DNA of 64,000 nt, from assembly GCA_040839025.1 (NCBI GenBank), contig JBFPJN010000002.1, forward strand, positions 310,001 to 374,000. The letters are read 5' to 3'. The position numbers and the translations under genes were made by a program. Below, in pieces: positions 35,705 to 44,950 of this stretch (position 1 is its first letter; the number at the start of each line of letters is the position of its first letter). Source of the DNA: Alphaproteobacteria bacterium LSUCC0719. Its GTDB lineage: Bacteria > Pseudomonadota > Alphaproteobacteria > Puniceispirillales > Puniceispirillaceae. The notes below the pieces were generated by a model, which saw nothing but the letters and a program-made list of their open reading frames with translations, had not been told where the DNA came from and searched no databases.

Positions 35705-36730
35705 ATGTACTCAATGTTCAAAAATGGTGCGGTGGCGCTGGCCGCGGTTGCGTCTCTGACCCTTGGTTCACAGTTGTCATTGGCCAAGGAACTGGTGAAG
35801 GCTCAAACCGCGAGTCCGGGAAGCGGAGCCTATGTGGCAACCGTTGCCTTCGACAAGGTGGCGACAGCACATACTGATTATCAGCTGCAGATCGACGCAT
35901 CACAGACCCTGACCAAATCCATGATAGGACTTGCCGAGGGCAAGATCCTGATCGCGCCGATGCCGGTGGCCGCCGTGGGTCACATGCAGAACAAGCGCGC
36001 CATGTATTCGAAGATGGACAATGCCGCCGAGCTTGCCGCCAATCTGCGTTCGGTTTTCAGCTATGAGGCCGGCATCTATCACTTCCTGGCCCAGGGCGAT
36101 CTTGGCCTGAAAACGCTGGCCGATGTGAAGGGTAAGAAAATATACCTTGGTCCCCCTTCAGGTGCCGCAAGCGCGACCTCTGTCAGAATTCTGAAAGCAG
36201 GTCTTGGATATGAGGATGGCGCTGACTACGAGGGGGTCAAGCTCGGCTGGCCACAGGGTGGCCAGGCTTTTGCAGATGGTCAAGTCGATGTTTATGCACG
36301 GCCAGCACCGACAGGAAGTTCCATTGTCCAGCAGTTTGGAAGCAACCGCACATTCACCCTTCTTGGCCTAAGCCAGGAACAGGTAGACCAGGCTGGAGGC
36401 AAGCTTGCCCTCAAGGGACAGAATGTCGCGGTCATCCCGCGCGGCACCTATTCCGGCCAGACCAACAGCGATGAAGATGTCCTGGGGTTGGCTTTCTGGC
36501 ATGTAATGGGCGCATCCGCTTCGGCCGATGAGCAGATGATCTATGACATGACGAAAGCCATGTGGGAAAACATGGACGAATTCTATGCTGTTGCTCCAGT
36601 GCTGCGTTCAGTGACGAAGGACACGGTTTTCTCGCAGATGATCGCGCCTCTCCATGCCGGCGCATACAGATACTACAAGGAGGCCGGCTTTGATATTCCG
36701 GCCAACCTGATCCCGGCTGACGCAAAGTAA
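35705..36730 (+). CDS. TAXI-family TRAP transporter solute-binding protein
   Basis: The receptor is 341 aa from the ATG at 35705, supported by GGAGGAGG 7-14 bp upstream. The signal peptide (YSMFKNGAVALAAVASLTLG, cleavage near SLAKE) is followed by the TAXI pattern QTASPGSGAYVATVAFDKVA. The core has DVKGKKIYLGPPSGAASATS near 140 and VDVYARPAPTGSSIVQQFGS near 198. TAXI receptors bind small organic acids and work with a fused permease. A strong hairpin lies between it and the permease gene. The ligand is unknown; the neighbouring oxidoreductase and sulfatases make a sulfated or alcohol-bearing small acid plausible. Confidence 0.85.
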   Translation: MYSMFKNGAVALAAVASLTLGSQLSLAKELVKAQTASPGSGAYVATVAFDKVATAHTDYQLQIDASQTLTKSMIGLAEGKILIAPMPVAAVGHMQNKRAMYSKMDNAAELAANLRSVFSYEAGIYHFLAQGDLGLKTLADVKGKKIYLGPPSGAASATSVRILKAGLGYEDGADYEGVKLGWPQGGQAFADGQVDVYARPAPTGSSIVQQFGSNRTFTLLGLSQEQVDQAGGKLALKGQNVAVIPRGTYSGQTNSDEDVLGLAFWHVMGASASADEQMIYDMTKAMWENMDEFYAVAPVLRSVTKDTVFSQMIAPLHAGAYRYYKEAGFDIPANLIPADAK

Positions 36731-36739
36731 AACGCTTTC

Positions 36740-36769
36740 CTCCTGCCCGGCCCCAGGGCCGGGCAGGAG
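36740..36769 (+). terminator. Strong intra-operon hairpin after the TAXI receptor gene
   Basis: CTCCTGCCCGGCC and GGCCGGGCAGGAG form a perfect 13-bp GC-rich stem around a CCAG loop, nine nt after the receptor stop. It is followed by an AT-rich ATTTATTT rather than a clean T-run. It is probably a transcript stabiliser or leaky terminator before the permease gene. Confidence 0.8.
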
Positions 36770-36824
36770 ATTTATTTCAGTCTATTCCCGCTGGTTTCTT
36801 CTGCATCCGAGAGGTTTGTGAATC

Positions 36825-38684
36825 ATGGCGCTTGTCCTTGGGGCCTTCAGCCTTGCAATTGCCAGTATCGCGATCTACGCGGCTGGCTTTGGCATCTTTA
36901 GCCAGAACGAATATGTGGCCACATGTCTTTTCCTGAGTGTAGGCATCTCATTCTTCCTGTTCCCGTCGACAAATCGGTGGATTGCCCAACACAAGCCGTT
37001 GAGGTTTTTGGTCGATGGTGCCCTGATGCTGATTGCCACCGCCGCACTCGTCAATTTCATCATGGTGCAGAATGAAATTGAAACCGGTTTCTACAGTCTG
37101 ACCGGTCTTGATCATTGGCTTGGCGTGGTCGGCATATTGGTGCTGCTTGAATTTGCACGCCGGATCTGGGGACTGCCTCTTTTCATCATTGCCGCTCTCA
37201 GCGTTGTCTATCTGTTTGTAGGGCCCTATCTGCCGTCAATCTTCAAACATACCGGGTTCACGATTGAAGAACTTTCAGAGAGTATCTGGTACGGATATTC
37301 AGGCATCTTCGGAAATGTGACCCTCATTGTCATTAGCGTCGTCTGGATCTTTGTCGTTCTCGGAAACCTTCTCGAAGGCACCGGTGCCGGCAAGGCGTTG
37401 CTGAACATTTCGATGTTCCTGACCTCGCGGACACGGGGCGGCCCGGCACATGCAGCGATTGTCGCCTCCAGCCTGTTCGGCACGATGAGCGGCAGCACCG
37501 TAGCGAATGTCGTTGGCACAGGCACTTTCACAATCCCGCTTACCAAGGAGCGCGGTTTCAAGCCTGAATTTGCCGGCGGTATTGAGGCAACAGCCTCAAG
37601 CGGCGGTCAGATTGTTCCACCTATCATGGGTGCGGCTGCGTTCCTGATGGCAGAGCTGACAGAGATTTCCTATCTGACGATCGCCATCGCCGCGATTGTG
37701 CCGGCCTTCCTTTATTATCTGAGCCTTTTCATCAGTGTTGTCATTGAGGCCAAGAAGTCCAAGATCGAGGTCGATCAATCCAGAACATTCAGTGTGACAC
37801 GTCAAACCATGCTCGATGCCTTGATGTTTGTCGCGCCTATTGTCGTCATTATCACTGTTCTGGTGATCGGCCGGTCCGCACCCAATGCAGGGTTCTTTGG
37901 CATCATAACGGCTTTCATTTTTGGCTTCATCAACCCCGAGCTTCGCAAGGACCCGCTTCGTATTCTGCGCAGCTTTCAAAAGGCTGGCGAGGCTGGCGGT
38001 AAACTGCTGGTCGCCATTGCAGCCATCGGTATCATTGTCGGCGTGGTGAATATGACCGGTGTCGGGCTACGGTTCGCCAATCTCATTCTGGGAGTGAGTG
38101 AGAACAGCCTGTTTCTTGCCCTGTTCTTCTCGATGCTCGGCGCTCTGGTTCTGGGCATGGGCATGCCGACATTGCCCGCCTATCTGATTATCGTGCTGAT
38201 CATGGGGCCGGCCATCGAGAATTTCGATATCCCGCTCCTGCTGGCGCATCTGTTCATTTTCTATTACGGCGTAGCGTCTTCGATCACCCCACCGGTGGCA
38301 CTGGCAGCTTATGCGGCGGCGCCGATCGCGGGCTCAAAACCGCTTGCCACAGCCGTGATGGCGATCCGCCTTGGGTTTGCAAAGTTTCTGATCCCCTTCA
38401 TCTTTGTGTATTATCCCTGCATTATCTTCTCTGAATATTTTGATCTGCTCGACGCTGCAGTTGTCTTTCCGCGAGTGATCATGATGATCTGGCTTGTCAG
38501 TACCGCCCTCGCCAGATTTGACCAGAAACCGATGACAATCGTCGAAAGCCTGCTCCGCTTTGCGATCGGCATCGGCCTGCTATTTACCCTGCCGATAATC
38601 CATTGGGCGTGCTTTGTGGCCGGGGCCATCCTGATTGGCCGCTCGGCAGGCCTGTTCGGCGCCAGAGCCTCAGCAGCTTCCTGA
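36825..38684 (+). CDS. TRAP transporter fused permease (DctQ-DctM type)
   Basis: This 619-aa inner-membrane protein has about fifteen or more hydrophobic segments, matching the large fused permease that partners TAXI receptors. The DctM-type core shows GAGKALLNISMFLTSRTRGG, SLFGTMSGSTVANVVGTGTF near 225, EATASSGGQIVPPIMGAAAF near 252, and GMGMPTLPAYLIIVLIMGPA near 447. These are the scoop-motif loops for sodium and substrate. It is the last gene of the GMC-ALDH-TAXI-permease operon and converges on the first sulfatase gene. Confidence 0.9.
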   Translation: MALVLGAFSLAIASIAIYAAGFGIFSQNEYVATCLFLSVGISFFLFPSTNRWIAQHKPLRFLVDGALMLIATAALVNFIMVQNEIETGFYSLTGLDHWLGVVGILVLLEFARRIWGLPLFIIAALSVVYLFVGPYLPSIFKHTGFTIEELSESIWYGYSGIFGNVTLIVISVVWIFVVLGNLLEGTGAGKALLNISMFLTSRTRGGPAHAAIVASSLFGTMSGSTVANVVGTGTFTIPLTKERGFKPEFAGGIEATASSGGQIVPPIMGAAAFLMAELTEISYLTIAIAAIVPAFLYYLSLFISVVIEAKKSKIEVDQSRTFSVTRQTMLDALMFVAPIVVIITVLVIGRSAPNAGFFGIITAFIFGFINPELRKDPLRILRSFQKAGEAGGKLLVAIAAIGIIVGVVNMTGVGLRFANLILGVSENSLFLALFFSMLGALVLGMGMPTLPAYLIIVLIMGPAIENFDIPLLLAHLFIFYYGVASSITPPVALAAYAAAPIAGSKPLATAVMAIRLGFAKFLIPFIFVYYPCIIFSEYFDLLDAAVVFPRVIMMIWLVSTALARFDQKPMTIVESLLRFAIGIGLLFTLPIIHWACFVAGAILIGRSAGLFGARASAAS

Positions 38685-38752
38685 AGGAACGAGACACAAA
38701 GGGTCCATTAGGACAAATCAAAAACCGGCCAGCGTTTATTGCTTCTGCAAAA

Positions 38753-40375
38753 CTATCGCTGGATCCGGGGTGGGGGAATAATCGAAGGATCTAGTTCGGC
38801 ATTCGGTGTCGGCGTGGCGGGGGACTTTTTGGGAAACTGATAGCGCGCCTTGGTAGCGTGGGCCCCCTTCTTCAGACCACCTCCACGGACAAACCGGTCT
38901 GCGTCTCCAGGCTGCGCGACGAAGGCCCAGTTGGGATCAGTTTCCGATTCCTCGGAGAGGCCACGCAGGAAAATGCGCTCCCTCTGGCTTTGCCTGATCC
39001 GTGCATCATATTCGCCGGGATCATAGTTCTGTAGTGCGATAGCCTGAAGGTCCGCCAGCCTCTTGGCATGCGCCGGATCCTCGGCCAGATTGTTCAACTC
39101 CTGCGGATCTTCTTCCAGATTGAAGAGCAGCGGCTCATAGCCGTAGGTCATGATGAGCTTGTATGACCCCTGCTTTACCATGCGAACTGGACCTGGAGCG
39201 CCGCCTGCAGAGAAGTCGGAAACAACTGCGGCATCCTCGCCATCGCGACCACGCATATCGGAGCAATCGCCGACAACCGCCCGCTTCAAAGATCGGCCAG
39301 CGAGCTTTACCGGCATATCCTCGACCTTGCCACCGGCCAGCTCGATGAGTGTCGGCACGATATCGATGAGTGACGTGTTGTCCCCATCGCGTCCGCTGGC
39401 AATGCCGGTGCCGGAAAAGATCATCGGGACACGAACCGAATGTTCGAACATGGACATCTTGTACCACATGCCACGCTCACCAAGCATTTCACCATGATCT
39501 GATACAAAAACCACGACCGTATTGTCATCCAGTCCGGTTTCCTCAAGCGTATCGAGCAGTCTGCCGATCAGGGCATCGGTGTAGGAGATCATCGCATAAT
39601 AGGCGTGTCTTGCGTTCCTGAGGTCTTCCTCGTTGATCGGATAGCTATTGTACTGGTGCGAGAAATAGAGATATTGGCTGCCTGCATCCTTTTGCTCGAG
39701 CGGGATTTCCTCAATCTTCGGCAGATCGATTTCATCGTGATCATACATATCCCAGTATTTTTGATGAATGGTGAAGGGAGGATGCGGATGTGTGAAAGAG
39801 GACACTACAAAGAAGGGCTTGTCGCTTTCACCGTTGCGCGCCAGGTCATAGAGCTTCTGAACAGACTTGTTTGAAACCTCGTCGTCATAATCCATCTGCA
39901 TCGAGCGAATACAGGGGCCGGCTTCAAGAACAGGCCTGACGGTCGCGCCTGCAGGGCTGGGCTCGGTAAGGCTGGCATTCCAGTTTGCCGTCCATGAAAA
40001 ATTTGCTGGATAAATGTCGGTCGTCAGACGCTCTTCAAAACCATGGAGTTGATCCGGACCGATAAAGTGCATCTTGCCGATGAGTGACGTCTGGTAGCCA
40101 AGGGATCGGAGAAAATGCGCAATTGTAGGCACTGATGCAGGCAATTCAGCGCCATTGTCATAGGCGTTGATATCGGGGCAGAGCCTGCCTGTCATAAACG
40201 ACGCTCTTGCCGGCGCACACAGGGGTGAGCTTGTATAGGCATTGTCAAACACGGTGCCGCGTGCAGCAAGCCTCGAGATATTTGGTGTCTGCACTACATG
40301 ATGGCCATAATCTGGCATGAACTGCGGCGCGAGTTCGTCAACCATAATTACGAGAATGTTCGGCTGCTTGCTCAT
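38753..40375 (-). CDS. Sulfatase, choline-sulfatase-like (Cys-type)
   Basis: This 540-aa type I sulfatase starts at the ATG at 40375 (GAGGA about 7 bp upstream; the GTG four codons earlier is less likely). The metal-binding start ILVIMVDELAPQ, the formylglycine motif PLCAPARASFMTGR with C53, and KMHFIGPDQLHGFEERLTTD near 100 are those of BetC-like choline sulfatases. DHGEMLGERGMWYK near 287 supplies further metal ligands. No signal peptide is visible, so it is probably cytosolic and acts on an imported sulfate ester. It is co-directional with the LacI gene 11 bp upstream. A formylglycine-generating enzyme must be supplied from elsewhere. Confidence 0.9.
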   Translation of the reverse strand: MSKQPNILVIMVDELAPQFMPDYGHHVVQTPNISRLAARGTVFDNAYTSSPLCAPARASFMTGRLCPDINAYDNGAELPASVPTIAHFLRSLGYQTSLIGKMHFIGPDQLHGFEERLTTDIYPANFSWTANWNASLTEPSPAGATVRPVLEAGPCIRSMQMDYDDEVSNKSVQKLYDLARNGESDKPFFVVSSFTHPHPPFTIHQKYWDMYDHDEIDLPKIEEIPLEQKDAGSQYLYFSHQYNSYPINEEDLRNARHAYYAMISYTDALIGRLLDTLEETGLDDNTVVVFVSDHGEMLGERGMWYKMSMFEHSVRVPMIFSGTGIASGRDGDNTSLIDIVPTLIELAGGKVEDMPVKLAGRSLKRAVVGDCSDMRGRDGEDAAVVSDFSAGGAPGPVRMVKQGSYKLIMTYGYEPLLFNLEEDPQELNNLAEDPAHAKRLADLQAIALQNYDPGEYDARIRQSQRERIFLRGLSEESETDPNWAFVAQPGDADRFVRGGGLKKGAHATKARYQFPKKSPATPTPNAELDPSIIPPPRIQR

Positions 40376-40386
40376 GTCATTCCTCA

Positions 40387-41469
40387 CTAATGCTTTGCCT
40401 CATAGGGAAAGGTCGTCGATTTGCGGGCAACCAGTTCAAGGGGTTCGAGCTGGATCTGAACATGCCCTCGCTTCTCCTCGATGATGTCAAGCAGTGCGTT
40501 CGTGCCCTCGAACCCGACCTCAAACGTGGGAAGGCGAACATGGGTGAGACCCAGCGCATCTGTCAGAACACCGCGATGCAGTGTGGCCATCGCCATATCA
40601 CGGCCAATCACAAGATTTTTGCGCTGTAGAACGCTGTAGGCGCCGGCCGCACAGGTCAGCATGGACACGATGACCGCAGAGCATGGCACGCCAGAAGCCA
40701 AGATCCGACGCATGGAATCCTCGCCAACGGCATAGTCATATCCGGCGTGAAACAGCACTTCCTCATGTGGTTGAACACCAAACTTTTCATGCGCGTCGAG
40801 AAAGCCGCGGAAGCGCTCATCAGCATTGAACCCGCCACGCTCGCCACTGATGTAGCCTATATTGCGATGCCCCTGCGCCAGCAAATGTTCAGTCAGCATG
40901 ACCATTGCCTTGTAGGTATTCAGCCAGACACAGTTGACATCACCCCCCTCGGCACGGGTGTTCAGCAACACCAGATTTCTGCCGACAGTCCGCGATGTCT
41001 TCAGCAGGATTTCGTTATTGTCAAAAGTCACCGCAAGAAAACCGCCAAAATGGCCCATGCTGTGCAAATCAGCCAGCACACTCTCAATCGGCTCACCCTT
41101 TGCGGTAAAATAGATATAGGGGAAGTACCCCCTGGCCCGGCAGGCGCTGGATGCTCCCTCCACCATCGGAATGAAGGCCGGGTTGTCGACCTGTGGAAAC
41201 AGGATACATATTTCGCGGCTCTTCTTGGACCGCAGGCTTCTGGCATGAATATTGGGTGAATAGCCCAGATCCTTGGCGATGGCGTGGATCCGCTCGCGCA
41301 TTTCCTGGCCGACCCTTTGCGAAGGATCATTGCGCAAAACCCGCGACACAGTCGAAACATGCGCGTTCGCCAGCCTCGCGATTTCCTTGAGGTTTACCGT
41401 CGCTTTATTCTGATTGGTCATATCCGGCTCTGGTTTGGCGCTAGGCACGCTTCTGCGCAACTCACTCAT
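40387..41469 (-). CDS. LacI-family regulator of the sulfatase/TAXI module
   Basis: The protein is 360 aa from the first ATG; an ATG at codon 17 (41421) would put the helix-turn-helix at the more usual distance from the start. The DNA-binding motif is NLKEIARLANAHVSTVSRVL, followed by the hinge YSPNIHARSLRSKK. The effector domain contains LFPQVDNPAFIPMVEGASSA and HRNIGYISGERGGFNADERF. The gene precedes the first sulfatase gene on the same strand and is divergent from the sulfatase pair. The 183-bp divergent gap holds one of two near-identical operator candidates. Confidence 0.85.
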   Translation of the reverse strand: MSELRRSVPSAKPEPDMTNQNKATVNLKEIARLANAHVSTVSRVLRNDPSQRVGQEMRERIHAIAKDLGYSPNIHARSLRSKKSREICILFPQVDNPAFIPMVEGASSACRARGYFPYIYFTAKGEPIESVLADLHSMGHFGGFLAVTFDNNEILLKTSRTVGRNLVLLNTRAEGGDVNCVWLNTYKAMVMLTEHLLAQGHRNIGYISGERGGFNADERFRGFLDAHEKFGVQPHEEVLFHAGYDYAVGEDSMRRILASGVPCSAVIVSMLTCAAGAYSVLQRKNLVIGRDMAMATLHRGVLTDALGLTHVRLPTFEVGFEGTNALLDIIEEKRGHVQIQLEPLELVARKSTTFPYEAKH

Positions 41470-41573
41470 CCGCCATTCGCGTGGCGCCGCAGCTTGTTGG
41501 AATTTGCAAAATTTTAACCATAGGTCATTTTTTGTTTGTGTCTAGGCTTGATAATACTATGGTGGGACTGATA

Positions 41574-41590
41574 AGCAAACGATTGTTCAA
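41574..41590. promoter_or_regulatory. Candidate operator in the lacI-sulfatase divergent gap
   Basis: AGCAAACGATTGTTCAA matches the site at 35666-35682 in 15 of 17 positions. A possible promoter for the sulfatase pair lies just upstream (TTGATA near 41549), so a bound LacI protein would overlap the start region. Confidence 0.45.
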
Positions 41591-41652
41591 CAGGTTGCAG
41601 AATAGCTCGTTTCACCAGTCTGGATATAGATGTCACGCAGGATCACGCCGCA

Positions 41653-43170
41653 ATGAAGATCGTTTTTGTCCTTCTGGACTCGCTCAACCGGACTGCAATG
41701 GAGCCCTACGGCGCGAAGACGATCCATACGCCAAACTTCTCGCGGTTCCAACAGCGTGCTGTCACCTTTGACAATCACTATGTCGGCAGCCTTCCCTGTA
41801 TGCCGGCACGCCGCGACATTCACACCGGTCGCAGCCATTTTTTGCATCGCAGCTGGGGCCCACTGGAGCCGTTTGATGACTCCTTCCCGGAAATTATGAA
41901 GCAGAACGGTGTCTACACACACCTTGTTACCGACCATCATCATTACTTCGCTGATGGTGGGGCGACCTATCACCAGCGCTATTCCTCTTGGGAGCTTGTC
42001 AGGGGACAGGCCATTGATCGCTGGAAAGCGGAGGTTGCGCCCGACCATGACAAGCTAAAGTCAGCCTTTCATCCAATGCAGCAGCACCGCACCAATTACA
42101 TGATCAACAGGAACTTCATGGTGGATGAGGCTGACTATTGTTCACCGCAGCTTTTTGCGCTCGCGGACGAGTTTCTTCAACAAAATCACCAGTCTGATAA
42201 CTGGCTTCTGCAGCTTGAATGTTTTGACCCGCATGAGCCGTTCCATGCGCCGCCCCGGTTCCGTGACAGATACAAAACCTCCTATGATGGGCCGATCCTC
42301 GACTGGCCGATCTATGACCGGGTAAAGGAAACGCCCGAGGAAATAGCCGAGTTGAGGGCGAATTATGCCGCCCTTGTCACCATGACAGATGAATATTTCG
42401 GCAAGCTTCTGGATATCTTCGACAAATATGATCTGTGGGCCGATACCGCTCTTGTGCTGACCACCGATCATGGATTCCTGCTTGGCGAGCATGACTGGTG
42501 GGCGAAGAACCGGATGCCGGTCTATGACGAGATCGCGCACATCCCGCTCATGATCTATCACCCCGACTTTGCCAAAGAGGGCGGAAGCCGGCGGCAGGCG
42601 CTGACCCAGACAACCGACCTGATGCCGACATTCCTCGACATGGCCGGTTTGGCGATCCCTGATGATGTCACCGGTCATTCCCTGATCCCGCTGCTGCGAG
42701 GCGATGACGGCAAGCGTGACAGTGTAATCTTCGGCTATTTCGGGGCAGCCGTGAATGTGTGCGACGGACGATACAGCTATTTTCGCTACCCCACGCTGCC
42801 CGAGGCCGACTCGCTGCATGAATATACCCTGATGCCAACACGCATGACCGAACGCTTTTCCATTGGCGATCTGGTCGGCGCCACCTTGCATCCGTCCTTT
42901 TCCTTTACCAAGGGTGCGCCGGTGCTGAAGCTGGATCCAAAAACAGGTCATGATGGCAAACCGGTCGAAGTTCAGGGCATGGAGTTTGAGGACATGCAGT
43001 CGGCCTTATACGATCTGGACACCGACCCCGGACAGACAACACCGCTGGATGACCCCAAAATTACAGCCCGTCTTTGCCAGCAGATCATTACGAACATGGC
43101 CATGCTTGATGCGCCGCAAGAGGCCTATCATAGATTTGGCCTGCAACCACCGGGAGACGAGCAAGGATGA
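41653..43170 (+). CDS. Sulfatase family protein (Cys-type)
   Basis: This 505-aa sulfatase has VFVLLDSLNRTAMEPYG at the start (metal Asp), the formylglycine motif SLPCMPARRDIHTGR with C49, and TTDHGFLLGEHDWWAK near 275 with later metal ligands. It differs from the two BetC-like neighbours in lacking the GPDQLHGFEERLTTD block, so it probably acts on a different sulfate ester. It has no signal peptide by eye. Its stop overlaps the next sulfatase start by 4 bp, which makes a tightly coupled pair. Confidence 0.88.
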   Translation: MKIVFVLLDSLNRTAMEPYGAKTIHTPNFSRFQQRAVTFDNHYVGSLPCMPARRDIHTGRSHFLHRSWGPLEPFDDSFPEIMKQNGVYTHLVTDHHHYFADGGATYHQRYSSWELVRGQAIDRWKAEVAPDHDKLKSAFHPMQQHRTNYMINRNFMVDEADYCSPQLFALADEFLQQNHQSDNWLLQLECFDPHEPFHAPPRFRDRYKTSYDGPILDWPIYDRVKETPEEIAELRANYAALVTMTDEYFGKLLDIFDKYDLWADTALVLTTDHGFLLGEHDWWAKNRMPVYDEIAHIPLMIYHPDFAKEGGSRRQALTQTTDLMPTFLDMAGLAIPDDVTGHSLIPLLRGDDGKRDSVIFGYFGAAVNVCDGRYSYFRYPTLPEADSLHEYTLMPTRMTERFSIGDLVGATLHPSFSFTKGAPVLKLDPKTGHDGKPVEVQGMEFEDMQSALYDLDTDPGQTTPLDDPKITARLCQQIITNMAMLDAPQEAYHRFGLQPPGDEQG

Positions 43171-44768
43171 CACAACAACCCAATATCCTGATGATCATGG
43201 CCGACCAGCTGGCTGCGCAGGCTCTGTCCCTTTATGGCAACAGGGTCTGCAAAACCCCAAACCTCGAACGCCTTGCCTCAGAGGGTGTCACCTTTTGCAA
43301 CCATTACTCCAACAACCCACTGTGTGTTCCCAGCCGCGCCTCCATGCTGACCGGCAAACACAGCCCGGAAATCCGGGTGTATGACAACGCCAACGAGATA
43401 CCCTCCTCATTACCGACGATGGCGCATTTCATGCGCGCGCTCGGCTATCAGACCTTTCTGTCCGGGAAGATGCATTTCATCGGCCCCGACCAGTTGCATG
43501 GCTTCGAGGAACGCCTGACAACAGACGTCTATCCTGCAGATTACCAGTGGATCGCCGACTGGTCGGCAGGCCCTGCCTTTGTTCCTTCAGGAACCGCGCT
43601 CAACGGCGTTGTCGAGGCGGGTCCCTGTGTGCGCACCATGCAGGAGGATTATGATGATGATGTCGAGTTCCAAGCGCGCCGCAAGATTTTCGATATTGCG
43701 AGGCAGGAGGATGCAAAGCCATTTTTCGGCGTGGTTTCATTTACCAGCCCCCACACACCGTTCAATGTCGCGCAGCAATATTGGGATCTCTATGAACATG
43801 AGGAAATCGGTCTTCCCGATGTGCCGGCAATCCCCTTTGCCGAACTCGATTATTTTTCAAAATCTCTGTTTTTTGCCCATGGGCGGCACCGGCATACTGT
43901 AACCGAGGAACATCTGCGCAAGACCCGCCACGCCTATTTTGCGATGATCTCCTATCTTGATGAGAAAATCGGCAGGCTGCTCGACCAGCTCGAGGACACA
44001 GGCCTTCGCGAGAACACGATAGTCATGTTTACGTCGGACCATGGCGAAATGCTGGGTGAGCGTGGCATGTGGTTCAAACAGTGTTTTTGGGAATGGTCCG
44101 CCAGGGTACCACTGATTGTGTCTGTGCCGGGTGGGCAACGTGGCGCGCGGGTGGAGGCCAACAGCTCACTTGTCGATCTCGCGCCGACCTTGATTGATCT
44201 TGGTGGCGGCGCGGCAGACTTGCCGGATGAGTTGATTGCCGGGCTGGCGGGCAATTCAATCACGGCGCTGCTGGATGGAGATGACAGGAACTGGCCAGAT
44301 ATCGCAATCAGCGACTATCTGGCGATTGGACCATGCGTGCCCTGCCGCATGGTCAGGAAAGGGCGTTACAAATATTTCTTTACCTATGGGCAGCCTGATT
44401 TGCTGTTCGACCTGGTGGCCGACCCGCACGAGCTTCAGAATCTCGCCACCGATCCCATGCATGCCAAGGCCCTTGAGGATCTTCGTGGGATTGCATTGCA
44501 GGGTTATGATCCGGAAGCGCTGATGGCCGAGGTGATTGCCAGCCAGCAGCGGCGTCGTTTCATCGCCACGACACCCGGAACAACACCGCCGTGGGACTAT
44601 GTGGCCTATCAGGGTGATGCGGAACGCTATGTTCGCCGTGACGGGGTTGATGCTACGAAGTCGCGTTTGCGCCTGCCGCGCATTGCCCCTGTGATGCCGG
44701 ATATGCCGGAACTTTCGGCAGAGACCATTGACAGAATGATGCGCGGCGAAATGGATTTTCCAGCCTGA
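43167..44768 (+). CDS. Sulfatase, choline-sulfatase-like (Cys-type)
   Basis: This 533-aa enzyme has the start ILMIMADQLAAQ, the motif PLCVPSRASMLTGK with C53, KMHFIGPDQLHGFEERLTTD near 100, and DHGEMLGERGMWFKQCFWEW near 291. It is a paralogue of the sulfatase at 38753-40375, sharing these blocks almost exactly, but is encoded on the other strand. It is coupled to the preceding sulfatase by a 4-bp overlap. It ends facing the aldolase gene of module B across 182 bp that show no gene. Confidence 0.9.
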   Translation: MTQQPNILMIMADQLAAQALSLYGNRVCKTPNLERLASEGVTFCNHYSNNPLCVPSRASMLTGKHSPEIRVYDNANEIPSSLPTMAHFMRALGYQTFLSGKMHFIGPDQLHGFEERLTTDVYPADYQWIADWSAGPAFVPSGTALNGVVEAGPCVRTMQEDYDDDVEFQARRKIFDIARQEDAKPFFGVVSFTSPHTPFNVAQQYWDLYEHEEIGLPDVPAIPFAELDYFSKSLFFAHGRHRHTVTEEHLRKTRHAYFAMISYLDEKIGRLLDQLEDTGLRENTIVMFTSDHGEMLGERGMWFKQCFWEWSARVPLIVSVPGGQRGARVEANSSLVDLAPTLIDLGGGAADLPDELIAGLAGNSITALLDGDDRNWPDIAISDYLAIGPCVPCRMVRKGRYKYFFTYGQPDLLFDLVADPHELQNLATDPMHAKALEDLRGIALQGYDPEALMAEVIASQQRRRFIATTPGTTPPWDYVAYQGDAERYVRRDGVDATKSRLRLPRIAPVMPDMPELSAETIDRMMRGEMDFPA

Positions 44769-44950
44769 TCCGGAAACACCCTGACAAAGCCTCGCCATCC
44801 TGACAGATTGCGGCATGGAGTGATGGCAAAACCGAGACCCGTTTGGCTACGTGGCGCAACCTGATTTTGCAGCTCCCGGACCGATGATTCCAACCTTGCC
44901 GGACGGGCACCTGCGTCGCCAGCAAAAGTCACCGAAAGATCGCTGCAGGA

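Noticed and set aside
32379-40375. Choline-O-sulfate to glycine betaine pathway (betABC)
   Set aside because: The family order fits loosely, but the GMC and aldehyde dehydrogenase proteins lack distinctive BetA/BetB identity by eye, and a TAXI-TRAP importer is not the usual choline transporter.
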